Below are positions 43,694-51,980 of a stretch of DNA of 64,000 bases, piece after piece. The position numbers and the translations under genes were made by a program. Position 1 is the stretch's first letter. Every line of letters begins with the position of its first letter. This DNA is from Intrasporangium calvum. GTDB lineage: Bacteria > Actinomycetota > Actinomycetes > Actinomycetales > Dermatophilaceae. The stretch spans positions 1 to 64,000 of the forward strand of contig NZ_JAPFQL010000012.1 in NCBI RefSeq assembly GCF_028446585.1. The letters run 5' to 3'. Below the pieces are notes generated by a model. That model saw only the letters and a program-made list of their open reading frames with translations. It made no database searches and was not told the origin of the DNA.

Positions 43694-45265
43694 ATGACTG
43701 AGCGGACCACTCGATCCGGATTGCCCCTGCAGGTCTACTACGACGCGTCCTCATCACCTGTGGGCGAAAACGTGCTTCGCCCCCCCGGCGAGGCACCCTT
43801 CGTCCGGGGAATCACTCCCGACGGCTATCGCTCGCAACCTTGGGTGATGGGTCAGTACGGTGGCTTCGGCACGCCGGAAGAGAGCAACGAGCGTCTCAAG
43901 CAGATCATCGCGGCCGGCCAGACGGGGTTCAGCGTCGCGCTGGACCTACCTACCCAGATGGGCCTCGACTCGGACCACCCCTTGTCCCACGGGGAGGTCG
44001 GCAAAGTAGGCGTACCCATCGACAGCCTTCGAGACATCGAGATCTTGTTTGATGGCGTCGACCTCACGTCCCTCAGGCAGATCCGCACCACGGCGAACGC
44101 CATTGGACACATCTGGTTGGCACTCATCGTCGCCCTGTGCGAGAAGAACGGCACGGACCCCAACGACATTGGGGTGCTCATCCAGAATGACGTCCTGAAG
44201 GAGTACTTCGCCAGGGGCACCTACATCCACCCTCCTGAGGAGGGAATGCGCATCGTGGCAGACGTTATCGAGTACTGCGCGCACAACCTGCCCAACTGGA
44301 CGCCCGTAACCCTGAGCGGCTATCACATCCGAGAGGCCGGGGCGGACGCCGTACAGGAAGTCGCATTCAGTATCGCCAATGGGATTGCCTACCTCGAAGC
44401 GGCCATTGACAAGGGCCTCAGCGTCGACTCAGTCGCGCCATCACTGTTCACCTTCCTCTCGACCAACATTGACTTCTTGGAGGAGGTAGCCAAGTTCCGC
44501 GCGGCCCGCCTCACCTGGGCTCGCGTGATATCAGAGCGCTTTGCGGCGCAGGATCCCCGGAGCGGAGCGCTACGGATCTTTGCCTTCACGGCGGGTTCCT
44601 CGCTGACTGCACAGCAACCCCTCAACAATGCTGTGCGCACCGCGCTGGAATCACTCGCAGCGGTACTCGGCGGGGTTCAGACGCTTCACGTCTCGGGCTA
44701 CGACGAGGCTCTCGGGGTGCCGACGAAGGAAGCCGCGATGCTGGGGCTTCGAACGCAGCAAGTCATTCTCGAGGAGAGCGGCGTAGCAGGCGTGGCCGAC
44801 GCCCTTGGAGGGAGCTGGGCCATCGAGTCCCTGACAACGCAGCTGGCCGAGCGGATCTGGGCGGAACTGGAAAAGATCGATGCCATGGGCGGAGCGCTCA
44901 CGTGCATTCACAATGGCTACTTCGCCGGCGAACTATCTGAAGGAGCTTACCGGTTCCAGCTCGATGTCGAGTCTGGACGAACTCCGATCGTGGGCGTGAA
45001 CGTCCATCGCGAGGACTCATCAGAGCCCGTTCGTCCCTTCAGCGTTGACAGGTCAGGAGAGGACTCGAAGGTCGCCGGGCTCGCCACGCTTCGCACTGAA
45101 CGTGACGCGGACGTCGTTGCCGAGGCCATCGCCCGCCTGCAGTCGGATGCGCGGAGCGGGGCCAACCTCATCCCCGCCACGATTCAGGCAGTCAAGGCTT
45201 ACGCCACCGTGGGGGAGATTACTGAAGCACTCACAGCGGTCTTCGGCCGCCACCAACCAACCTGA
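43694..45265 (+). CDS. B12-dependent acyl-CoA mutase, large (catalytic) subunit
   Basis: A 523-residue TIM-barrel subunit of the methylmalonyl-CoA mutase family without a B12-binding domain. By alignment from memory with the Propionibacterium enzyme, Tyr55 (GQYGGFG) matches Tyr89, Arg174 (KEYFARGTY) matches the carboxylate-binding Arg207, and His211 (SGYHIREAG) matches His244. Thr85 and Arg87 are replaced by Val51 and Gly53. Isobutyryl- and 2-hydroxyisobutyryl-CoA mutases, as I recall, lack the Arg207 equivalent. A carboxylated acyl-CoA substrate is therefore plausible but not necessarily methylmalonyl-CoA. The B12 subunit is encoded at 36.3 kb. The gene is preceded by AGGAG and the enoyl-CoA hydratase gene. 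Confidence 0.93.
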   Translation: MTERTTRSGLPLQVYYDASSSPVGENVLRPPGEAPFVRGITPDGYRSQPWVMGQYGGFGTPEESNERLKQIIAAGQTGFSVALDLPTQMGLDSDHPLSHGEVGKVGVPIDSLRDIEILFDGVDLTSLRQIRTTANAIGHIWLALIVALCEKNGTDPNDIGVLIQNDVLKEYFARGTYIHPPEEGMRIVADVIEYCAHNLPNWTPVTLSGYHIREAGADAVQEVAFSIANGIAYLEAAIDKGLSVDSVAPSLFTFLSTNIDFLEEVAKFRAARLTWARVISERFAAQDPRSGALRIFAFTAGSSLTAQQPLNNAVRTALESLAAVLGGVQTLHVSGYDEALGVPTKEAAMLGLRTQQVILEESGVAGVADALGGSWAIESLTTQLAERIWAELEKIDAMGGALTCIHNGYFAGELSEGAYRFQLDVESGRTPIVGVNVHREDSSEPVRPFSVDRSGEDSKVAGLATLRTERDADVVAEAIARLQSDARSGANLIPATIQAVKAYATVGEITEALTAVFGRHQPT

Positions 45266-45388
45266 TCGTCAGCTGCCAGGCGAGAGCCGGGGGAAGTGTC
45301 CTCAGGCGAATGGCACCGCGTCGCTCACCATCACTTGTCGCAGCTGCTCCGCTATGCCTGGGCGCCGCCCACGGATCGACGACCCACA

Positions 45389-46153
45389 TCATGAATGCCG
45401 GGAACGTCCCACCACGGCGGCTCTGCTGACGGCACCCGTCTTCGCGTAGATGTGCTCGAGGTGCTTCTTCACCGTGCTCGGCGCGATCCAGAGGACCGCG
45501 GCGATCTGTGCGTTGGTCTTGCCCTCCGCGAGGAGCTCGGCGATCTGGCTCTCCCTCGGCGTCAGGACCGAGTAGGCATCGAGGCTGGCCTCGTTGTCGA
45601 GTTCCTGCAGCGCCTCGGCGAGTCGCCTGCGCAGGGCGGCGTGCGCTTCGAGCCGATAGAGGTGCGGCCGAAGGGCTTCGAGGACAACGCGGTCGCGCTC
45701 TGAGAAGTCCCTGGCACCGAGTCGCCGGAACAGGACGAAGGAGCGGAGCTGCGGTCGGGCCGAGGGCAGCCCGAGGTCCAGCACGTGCTCGAGCCCGGCC
45801 GGCTTGAAGTAGTCGCGGAACACCGGCAGCTCGACGAAGCTGCGTCGACCGATCAGGTCGGAGGTCCTCACCGCCTCGAGGTCTCCCGTCCGCTCTCGAT
45901 AGGCGAGGGTCGGGCAGGGGCCGTGGCGCCAGTAGCCGTCGGGATCGTCATCCTCGTCGGCACCGAACCCGATTTCCACGGTGAAGATCTGGGCTCTGGG
46001 GTCGAGTTCCTGGTACGTGATGGCGTCGCAGGGCACGACGTCCATCAGCCTCCTGACGAGCTCCAGTGGGTACGGCTCGTCGAAGTCCAGCTCACCGACG
46101 TCGCCCACGAAGTCGAGGAGGGACTCGAGATCGCTCCGTGCCAGGTAGGTCAT
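45389..46153 (-). CDS. LuxR-family regulator with GAF-like sensor region
   Basis: A 254-residue protein. The C-terminal 65 residues are a LuxR helix-turn-helix: LTPRESQIAELLAEGKTNAQ and IAAVLWIAPSTVKKHLEHIY. The N-terminal part (PCDAITYQELDPRAQ... and SFVELPVFRDYFKPAG) is an uncharacterised sensor of the kind found in autonomous GAF-LuxR regulators of actinomycetes; a receiver domain is absent. The ATG at 46151-46153 has GGAGGGG upstream. It stands at the edge of the catabolic block and may belong to the flanking chromosome. Confidence 0.88.
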   Translation of the reverse strand: MTYLARSDLESLLDFVGDVGELDFDEPYPLELVRRLMDVVPCDAITYQELDPRAQIFTVEIGFGADEDDDPDGYWRHGPCPTLAYRERTGDLEAVRTSDLIGRRSFVELPVFRDYFKPAGLEHVLDLGLPSARPQLRSFVLFRRLGARDFSERDRVVLEALRPHLYRLEAHAALRRRLAEALQELDNEASLDAYSVLTPRESQIAELLAEGKTNAQIAAVLWIAPSTVKKHLEHIYAKTGAVSRAAVVGRSRHS

Positions 46154-46271
46154 CGCTTCCCCTCCTGACAAAACATACGCCGAACGGCGAATACCCGCGG
46201 CAGTTCGGACTTTCTACGCTCGAAGTGGTGCCGCGCTTGCGACCCTCTTGATCCCAGAGAAAGGGAGCGCC

Positions 46272-46490
46272 ATGCGAAGGTTTCTCGTCTCACTGGCTGT
46301 TGGCGCCAGTCTCGTCCTGGTCGGCGCGTCGCCCGCCCTTGCGGACGCTCCGCTCTATCAGATGCTCCCCGACGCGGCGTGCAACGACGGCACGGCGGCC
46401 GCGCGGATCATCTCCGGCAACCCGATTGTCCCCATGTACATGCGCCGGACCCCTGTCGGGTGCATGACCATGCCTGGCCTGCATCCCTGA
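46272..46490 (+). CDS. small secreted protein of unknown function
   Basis: A 72-residue precursor with a clear signal peptide (MRRFLVSLAVGASLVLVG, cleavage likely after SPALA). The mature part is about 47 residues with two Cys (AACNDGT and PVGCMTM) that could form one disulfide, and a Met-rich end. AAGGGAG lies five bases before the ATG. I recognise no family. It may be a cell-surface peptide or a small structural protein. Confidence 0.65.
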   Translation: MRRFLVSLAVGASLVLVGASPALADAPLYQMLPDAACNDGTAAARIISGNPIVPMYMRRTPVGCMTMPGLHP

Positions 46491-46522
46491 CGGGAGCGCG
46501 GCGACCGCGGGTGGGCGCGGTC

Positions 46523-46566
46523 CCAGCCCAGCGGCATACGGCATCGTCCGTATGCCGCTGGGCTGG
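46523..46566. repeat. dispersed 3'-end palindrome, copy 2 (complete)
   Basis: AGCCCAGCGGCATACG (46525-46540) and its exact complement (46549-46564) flank an 8-base loop; two more base pairs extend each arm to 18. It lies between the convergent small-protein and ABC-F genes, so it can serve both as terminator. Confidence 0.85.
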
Positions 46567-46585
46567 CTTCCAGAGTCCCCTGCGG

Positions 46586-48223
46586 TCAGCGACGGGTGAC
46601 CTGACCGGCTTCGACGTGCCAGCGCTGGTCGAGGTGGACGTTCTCGAGGAGGCGCCGGTCGTGGGAGACGAGCAAGAGGGTGCCGTCGTAGGAGTCGAGG
46701 GCCTGCTCGAGCTGCTCGATGGCGGGCAGGTCGAGGTGGTTGGTCGGCTCGTCGAGGACGAGGAGGTTGACCCCGCGCGCCTGGAGCAGCGCCATGGCGG
46801 CCCGGGTGCGCTCGCCCGGTGAGAGGCGCGACACGAGGCTCTTCACCTGGTCGGCGCGCAGGCCGAACTTCGCCAGCAGCGTGCGGCGGTCCGCGGGCGC
46901 CAGGTCGGGCACGGCCTCCCCGAACGCGTCACCCAGGGTCAGGTCCTCCCGCAGACCCGTCCGCGCCTGGTCGATCTCGCCGACGGCGACGCTCGCCCCG
47001 AGTGCAGCGGACCCGGCGTCCGGAGACAAGCGCCCGAGCAGGAGCCGCAACAGCGTCGTCTTGCCGGCCCCGTTCGGACCGGTGATCCCGATCCGGGAGC
47101 GCGCCTCGACCTGCAGCGACACGGGCCCCAGCTCAAACCCCCCGAGCCGCACGCTCGCCTCGTTGAGCGTCGCGACGACGGAGCTCGACCGCGGCGCGGC
47201 CCCGATGGAGAACTGCAGCACCCACTCCTTGCGCGGCTCCTCGACGACGTCCAGCCGGGCGATCCGTGACTCCATCTGGCGCACCTTGCGGGCCTGCTTC
47301 TCGGCGGAGTCCGTGGCGGCGGCGCGGCGGATCTTGTCGTTGTCGGGGCTCTTGCGCATCGCGTTGCGCACGCCCTTGCTGCTCCACTCGCGCTGGGTGC
47401 GGGCCCGGGACTCGAGGTCGGCCTTGGTGTCGGCGTACTGCTCGTAGGCCTCCCGGGCATGCCGCCGCGCCACCGCCCGCTCCTGCAGGTAGGACTCGTA
47501 GCCGCCGTCGTGGACCATGACGGAGTTCTGCGCGAGGTCGAGCTCGACGATGCGCGTGACGCACCGGCTGAGGAACTCACGGTCGTGCGAGACGAGCACC
47601 GCTCCGCCCCGCAACCCGCGGACGAACGACTCGAGTCGCTCGAGCCCGGCGAGGTCGAGGTCATTGGTCGGCTCGTCGAGCAGCACGTTGTCGAACCGGC
47701 TGAGCAGCAGCGCCGCGAGCGCCGCGCGGGCGGCCTGACCACCCGAGAGTGCCGTCATCAGGGCATCGGGGCCGACGTCGAGCCCGAGCTCCCCCAGCAT
47801 CGGCGGGATCCGGTCCTCGAGGTCGGGAGCCCCACTGGCAAGCCAGTGCTCCAGCGCCACCGCATAGGTCTCGTCGGCCGCAGGACTGCCGCTGCCGAGA
47901 CCAGCAGCCGCCGCCTCCATCGTCGCCGTCGCGGCAGCCGCTCCGGTCCGTCGACTGATGTAGCCCGCCACCGTCTCCCCCGGCACCCGCTCGTGCTCCT
48001 GCGGCAGCCACCCGACGAACGCATCGGACGGCGCCGTCATCACCGCCCCGGCCAGCGGAGCGGCCACGCCGGCCAAGATACGGAGCAGGGTCGTCTTGCC
48101 CGCACCGTTGGCGCCCACCACCCCGACGACATCACCGGGGGCGACCGTCAGGTCGAGGTGCTCGAAGAGGGTGCGATGGGCATGCCCTCCGGAGAGGTCC
48201 TTGGCCACAAGAGTCGCACTCAC
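46586..48223 (-). CDS. ABC-F family ATPase
   Basis: A 545-residue soluble protein with two complete ABC domains and no membrane segments. Domain 1 has GANGAGKT, signature LSGGQAARAALAALL and LLDEPTNDLD; domain 2 has GPNGAGKT, LSPGERTRAAMALLQ and VLDEPTNHLD. The charged linker between them (REWSSKGVRNAMRKSPDNDK) corresponds to the P-site tRNA-interaction motif. ABC-F proteins act on the ribosome, either as translation factors or as antibiotic-resistance proteins. The GTG at 48221-48223 was selected as the first start at the family's N-terminus; no strong ribosome site is visible. Substrate or drug specificity cannot be read. Confidence 0.9.
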   Translation of the reverse strand: MSATLVAKDLSGGHAHRTLFEHLDLTVAPGDVVGVVGANGAGKTTLLRILAGVAAPLAGAVMTAPSDAFVGWLPQEHERVPGETVAGYISRRTGAAAATATMEAAAAGLGSGSPAADETYAVALEHWLASGAPDLEDRIPPMLGELGLDVGPDALMTALSGGQAARAALAALLLSRFDNVLLDEPTNDLDLAGLERLESFVRGLRGGAVLVSHDREFLSRCVTRIVELDLAQNSVMVHDGGYESYLQERAVARRHAREAYEQYADTKADLESRARTQREWSSKGVRNAMRKSPDNDKIRRAAATDSAEKQARKVRQMESRIARLDVVEEPRKEWVLQFSIGAAPRSSSVVATLNEASVRLGGFELGPVSLQVEARSRIGITGPNGAGKTTLLRLLLGRLSPDAGSAALGASVAVGEIDQARTGLREDLTLGDAFGEAVPDLAPADRRTLLAKFGLRADQVKSLVSRLSPGERTRAAMALLQARGVNLLVLDEPTNHLDLPAIEQLEQALDSYDGTLLLVSHDRRLLENVHLDQRWHVEAGQVTRR

Positions 48224-48383
48224 GAGGCGCCAGCCTAGGCGACTCGCCCGACCCGGAAGGCTCACTCCTACGAGCAGCGTCGGGTCCGGACGAGTCCCTC
48301 GGCACAAACCGAAGCATTTTGGCCCGGATGTCGTCCTCGCCTGATATGTGTTGCTCCGACGTCGGACGCGAAAGGGCAACAAC

Positions 48384-49100
48384 GTGGCACAGGGGACAGC
48401 CGAACCTGCAGGTGTAATCGTGAAGGCGGGGGACCGGCTGCAGAAGCTCGTCATGACAGCCGTCACCGACGGCGTGGGCCCCGTGACCGGGTCCGTCGCT
48501 TACGCCATCAGCAGGCTACCCAAGACCGCGACGACGCACTCTTTCGCCAGCGGAGACAGCGGCGCGCCTCCCACGATCTTCTCCGGCGCTGGAGGGCCAG
48601 ACGCAGAGGCCGCCATCCGCCGCATCATCCGCGAGTCACAGCTGACCGCCGGATCCAACGGATTCCTCACAGGTCTGGGCGGATTCATCACGATGCCAGT
48701 CTCGATCCCCGCGAACGTGGCGGGAAACCTGGTCATCAACGCACGCATGGTGGGGGCGATCGCCTACCTGCGCGGGTACTCGCTGGAGGACCCGTTCGTG
48801 CGCTCGATGCTCCCTCTGGTGGTGGCGGGAAGCAGCGCCCAGTCCGCCGCCGCGGCCCTCGGGCTCAAGGTCGGTGAGCAACTCAGCAGAAGGGCCATCG
48901 CCAAGGTATCGGTCGAGACGATCCGGTCCATCAACAAGAAGGTCGGCTTCTACCTCGTCGCCAAGTACGGCACTCAGCGCGCCGCCTTCACCCTCACCAA
49001 GGTGGTACCTGGTGTCAGCGCCCTCGTGGGAGGCGCCATCGATGCGACGCTCACGACCTCGATCGGCAAAGTGGCCAAGCGGGTCTTCCCCATTTCCTGA
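48384..49100 (+). CDS. EcsC-family protein
   Basis: A 238-residue protein with the EcsC family core: SNGFLTGLGGFITMPVSIPA followed by NVAGNLVINARMVGAIAYLR, then PLVVAGSSAQSAAAALGLK and NKKVGFYLVAKYGT. Gly/Ala-rich amphipathic helices suggest peripheral membrane association. In Bacillus, EcsC is linked to an ABC transporter, but its function is unknown. The GTG start has AAAGGG eight bases upstream. It is followed closely by the DUF4230 gene in the same direction. Confidence 0.85.
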   Translation: MAQGTAEPAGVIVKAGDRLQKLVMTAVTDGVGPVTGSVAYAISRLPKTATTHSFASGDSGAPPTIFSGAGGPDAEAAIRRIIRESQLTAGSNGFLTGLGGFITMPVSIPANVAGNLVINARMVGAIAYLRGYSLEDPFVRSMLPLVVAGSSAQSAAAALGLKVGEQLSRRAIAKVSVETIRSINKKVGFYLVAKYGTQRAAFTLTKVVPGVSALVGGAIDATLTTSIGKVAKRVFPIS

Positions 49101-49127
49101 GCACAAACCCTCAATCAAGGAGTCGGA

Positions 49128-49748
49128 GTGGCATCTTCACGTCTGCGCGGAGTGGCGCGCGTCATCGGTGGGGCGCTGGTGGGCGCGCTGGCCCTGATCG
49201 GAATCGCAGGGGCCATGGGCTGGCTGCCGTTCCAGACCCGCACCACGGACCACAGCCAGCCCGTCCTCCTGCAGTCCATCCAGAACCTGAGCCAGTACCA
49301 CGCCGCGGTGGGGACCTTCGAGGTCGTCGTCGACGTCGAGGACGACGTCAACTGGGTGCCGGACTTCATCGCGGGAGAGCGGTCACTCTTCGTCGCACAC
49401 GGCACCGTCAACGCCTACGTCGACTTCTCCGACCTCGCCGGCGACGACCTCACCCTGTCGGAGGACGGCAAAGCGGTGACCGTCCGGATCCCGGAGCCGC
49501 AGCTCGACAAGCCGAATCTCGACATGGAGCGGACGCGGCTCTTCTCGCAGGACCGCGGCATCTACAACCGCCTCAAGGACGCGATCTCACCCAAGGACCA
49601 GCAGAAGGTCTATCTCCTCGCGGAGCAGAAGATCGCCGCCGCGGCCGCGGAGTCCGAGCTGCGCGCCCAGGCTGCGGTCAACACGAAGCAGAGCCTCACG
49701 GAGCTCTTCAACTCACTGGGGCTGACCGCCACCATCGAGCAGGGCTGA
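49128..49748 (+). CDS. DUF4230 membrane-anchored protein
   Basis: A 206-residue protein with one N-terminal transmembrane segment (residues about 13-32) and an extracytoplasmic DUF4230 domain: LQSIQNLSQYHAAVGTFEVV, VNAYVDFSDL and the alternating strand KAVTVRIPEPQLDKPNLD. The C-terminal helix is Ala/Gln-rich. The GTG follows CAAGGAG. Neighbouring EcsC and DoxX-like genes suggest an envelope role, but no function is known. Confidence 0.8.
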   Translation: MASSRLRGVARVIGGALVGALALIGIAGAMGWLPFQTRTTDHSQPVLLQSIQNLSQYHAAVGTFEVVVDVEDDVNWVPDFIAGERSLFVAHGTVNAYVDFSDLAGDDLTLSEDGKAVTVRIPEPQLDKPNLDMERTRLFSQDRGIYNRLKDAISPKDQQKVYLLAEQKIAAAAAESELRAQAAVNTKQSLTELFNSLGLTATIEQG

Positions 49749-49752
49749 GCGC

Positions 49753-50148
49753 TCAGTCCAGCAGCAGGCTGAGTCCCGCGCCCACGAGCCAGACGTCCTT
49801 GGCCAGCGCCGTGCCCGCTTGGGTAGGTTTGATGCTGCCCTCCTCGCGCATCCCCGGCGTCTGCATGTAGACGCTGAGCAGCCCGCCACCGAACGCCGTG
49901 AGCGCCGCCCCCGCCAACCGTGACGGCACGAACGGCGCGAGCAGCGCGACCCCGAGGGCCACCTCGGCGCTCGACAGCAGCTTGGCGAACTCGGTAGCGT
50001 CCATCTGCTTCATGGAGCCGGGGAGCGTCACGGAGGCCATCCCGTGCAGCCCCTCGGCGGCCTCACCTTGGAGGCCACGCTTCCCGAGACCGGAGTTGAG
50101 GATGAACGCGCCCGTCGCGAGGCGCAGGGGCAGGTGGCTCAGTTTCAT
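49753..50148 (-). CDS. DoxX-like small membrane protein
   Basis: A 131-residue membrane protein with about four hydrophobic segments. LRLATGAFILNSGLGKRGLQ at the N-terminus and LLSSAEVALGVALLAPFVPS in the middle are DoxX-like. It is convergent with the DUF4230 gene, with only four bases between stops. A role in redox balance or transport is possible from the family, but unproven. Confidence 0.7.
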   Translation of the reverse strand: MKLSHLPLRLATGAFILNSGLGKRGLQGEAAEGLHGMASVTLPGSMKQMDATEFAKLLSSAEVALGVALLAPFVPSRLAGAALTAFGGGLLSVYMQTPGMREEGSIKPTQAGTALAKDVWLVGAGLSLLLD

Positions 50149-50196
50149 ATGCCCCTAGTTACCCGCTCGACGACCCGCTACACACCAGACGCTGCT

Positions 50197-50211
50197 GTAT
50201 GCCGCTGAGCT
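50197..50211. repeat. dispersed 3'-end repeat, copy 3 (half element)
   Basis: GTATGCCGCTGAGCT, the right arm with one change (A for G), followed by TCGCTTC as in the complete copy at 58.8 kb. It begins 24 bases beyond the PucR gene stop. Confidence 0.75.
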
Positions 50212-50234
50212 CGCTTCGGCACCTAGGCACGGTT

Positions 50235-51851
50235 TCAGCGGGGCGAGCTTGGCGAGGTCTTGGCTCCTATCCGGAATCCGCTGCCGCCAGAGCGCAGGCG
50301 CCAGGCCAGTACTGCGGCGTGCAGCGTGGTCCGAGACATCGGATCGAGCAGGTCGAGGTCGATCAGCTCCGCGAGACGCGCGAGACGGGAGTAGAGGGTC
50401 TGCCGCTGTACGCCCAGCGCCGCGGCCGCGCCTCGCTTGTTACCGCCCGCTGCGAGATACGCCTCGAGCGTGGGCAGCAGTGGCGCGCTCCGGCGCGCGT
50501 CATGCTCCAGCACACGTCTCAGGGTCCGGTCCACCAGCTGGTCGATTGCCCCCGTGGGCAGTCCCCGTGCAAGGAGGATGGCCAACGCAAGGTCGGTGGT
50601 GGACAGGACGGGACAGCCCTCTCCGGCCGCGTGCGGCCATGCCGGGCTCACCCCCAGCCCCTCCCGCACTTCCCCGACAGCGCCGTGCAGCATGCCGAGG
50701 TCGGCCACTGCTGGACCGATCACGATCGCGCGCACGCGTCCACCAGAAGTGTGGATGGCGGCGTCACACGTGTCCACGAGCAGCGCTCGGCCGGCCTGAG
50801 GGGAGCCACCGGGCACCGCCGCCAGGACCAGCACCCCCTGGTCGAGCTCACTCGCGATGGCCGACCCCAGGTTGCGACGCAGAGCCGCCTCGACCGAGGC
50901 AGCGGCTAGCGACGGTTCGACATGAGCCACGTCGAGTCCGGCGACGGCGACCTGCTGCCCGGCACGCAGGGTCATGCCGGCCCGACGCGCCAGTTCCTCC
51001 AGCGCCCCCGAATGCGGCGTGACCGAGCCACTGATGGCGTGGATGAAGGACCGACGGGCCAGCCCGCGCGTCGTCGTCGCGGCGTCGGTCCGCAGGAGCA
51101 TGACCGCCACGAGCGAGGCAGCCCGGTGCAACAGGGCCGGCGCGTCCCGCCCAGCCCGCGCGTCGCCGACCAGGCGCCCCCAGACTCGTCCCCCGACGAC
51201 GACGTCGGCCTCCAGCGACGAGCCGGCTGGAGAGGGCCCGGCCGGCAGCTCAGCGATCGGGCGCAAACCTGGCACGGACGGCGACTCCGCAATGAGCCCG
51301 CCTCGACTGTCGAGCAGGCGCAGGGCGCATCCGACGTGCACCGAGGCCGAGCGCAACAGCGCCTCGACCGTCGTCCCGCCGAGGATCTGCGCCAGCAGGT
51401 CGTCGGCGAGCAGGTCAACGGCTCGGGCCCGACGAAGACGCGACGATACGAGCAGCTCATGAACGGCCTCGGTGACCTCGACGAAGGGCACCACCGAGTG
51501 CATCGCGACGAGGGCCAGGCCGCGGTCCCGGGCCTGCTGCACAAGAGGTGGCGGCATGCGTTCGAACGGGCGCCCCAGCTCGAGGCACAAGCCGGCCGCG
51601 CCGCGGTCGGCGAGCGAGTCGACATAGTTCCGCAGCCGCTCAGGGCTGGCACCCACCAGACCGAGCCCGGTCGTGAGCAGCAGTTCGTCGCCTCTGAGGA
51701 GCGGACCGATCTCGTAGATCTCGGAGGTGTGCACCCATCTGACGCGCCGTTGCGCCGTCTCCACCGGGGTGACCAGCTCAGGGCGGGCGGCCACGACGAC
51801 GTCCAGGTCCAAGATCTCCGCCACTGTCAGGGCGTCCGGCCGCATGAGCAT
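50235..51851 (-). CDS. PucR-family regulator, probably of nucleobase/purine use
   Basis: A 538-residue protein. The N-terminal PucR domain covers about residues 8-130 (EILDLDVVVAARPELVTP, GDELLLTTGLGLVG, RGAAGLCLELGRPFERMP). A central GGDEF-like variable region follows. The C-terminal helix-turn-helix of the PucR type is LLPTLEAYLAAGGNKRGAAA then LGVQRQTLYSRLARL. It is divergent from the BMP-type nucleobase importer, and a 15-bp palindrome lies between the two starts. Regulation of that importer and the deaminase is the obvious role. Confidence 0.9.
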   Translation of the reverse strand: MLMRPDALTVAEILDLDVVVAARPELVTPVETAQRRVRWVHTSEIYEIGPLLRGDELLLTTGLGLVGASPERLRNYVDSLADRGAAGLCLELGRPFERMPPPLVQQARDRGLALVAMHSVVPFVEVTEAVHELLVSSRLRRARAVDLLADDLLAQILGGTTVEALLRSASVHVGCALRLLDSRGGLIAESPSVPGLRPIAELPAGPSPAGSSLEADVVVGGRVWGRLVGDARAGRDAPALLHRAASLVAVMLLRTDAATTTRGLARRSFIHAISGSVTPHSGALEELARRAGMTLRAGQQVAVAGLDVAHVEPSLAAASVEAALRRNLGSAIASELDQGVLVLAAVPGGSPQAGRALLVDTCDAAIHTSGGRVRAIVIGPAVADLGMLHGAVGEVREGLGVSPAWPHAAGEGCPVLSTTDLALAILLARGLPTGAIDQLVDRTLRRVLEHDARRSAPLLPTLEAYLAAGGNKRGAAAALGVQRQTLYSRLARLAELIDLDLLDPMSRTTLHAAVLAWRLRSGGSGFRIGAKTSPSSPR

Positions 51852-51870
51852 GGACCACTCTCACCGACTA

Positions 51871-51885
51871 TGGACATCATGTCCA
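51871..51885. promoter_or_regulatory. palindrome TGGACAT-C-ATGTCCA in the pucR/importer divergent region
   Basis: Perfect seven-base arms around one base. It lies 19 bases from the PucR start and 95 from the binding-protein start. Position and symmetry suit a PucR binding site that also represses or tunes its own gene. Confidence 0.65.
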
Positions 51886-51980
51886 GATCTGGTCCGGTTC
51901 GGTGCACCCGGCGGGTGGTTGTCCCCATCCAGCCGAGACGATGGAATGGCCACCACCGTCCCCGGCTCACGGAGGAAACC

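Noticed and set aside
19120-45265. Carboxylase plus mutase explained simply as a propionyl-CoA to succinyl-CoA module
   Set aside because: Not excluded, but the MCC/GCC-like half of the beta subunit, the changed Thr85/Arg87 positions of the mutase, the missing epimerase gene and the presence of AtuA make it a less complete explanation. It is kept as the main alternative.
46178-46189. CGCCG-AA-CGGCG inverted repeat upstream of the LuxR gene as an operator
   Set aside because: Five-base GC arms are expected often by chance in this base composition, and no second copy supports it.
51852-51895. Outer GGACCA...TGGTCC arms around the pucR palindrome as a larger operator
   Set aside because: The outer arms are not centred on the inner palindrome, so they do not form one symmetric site.
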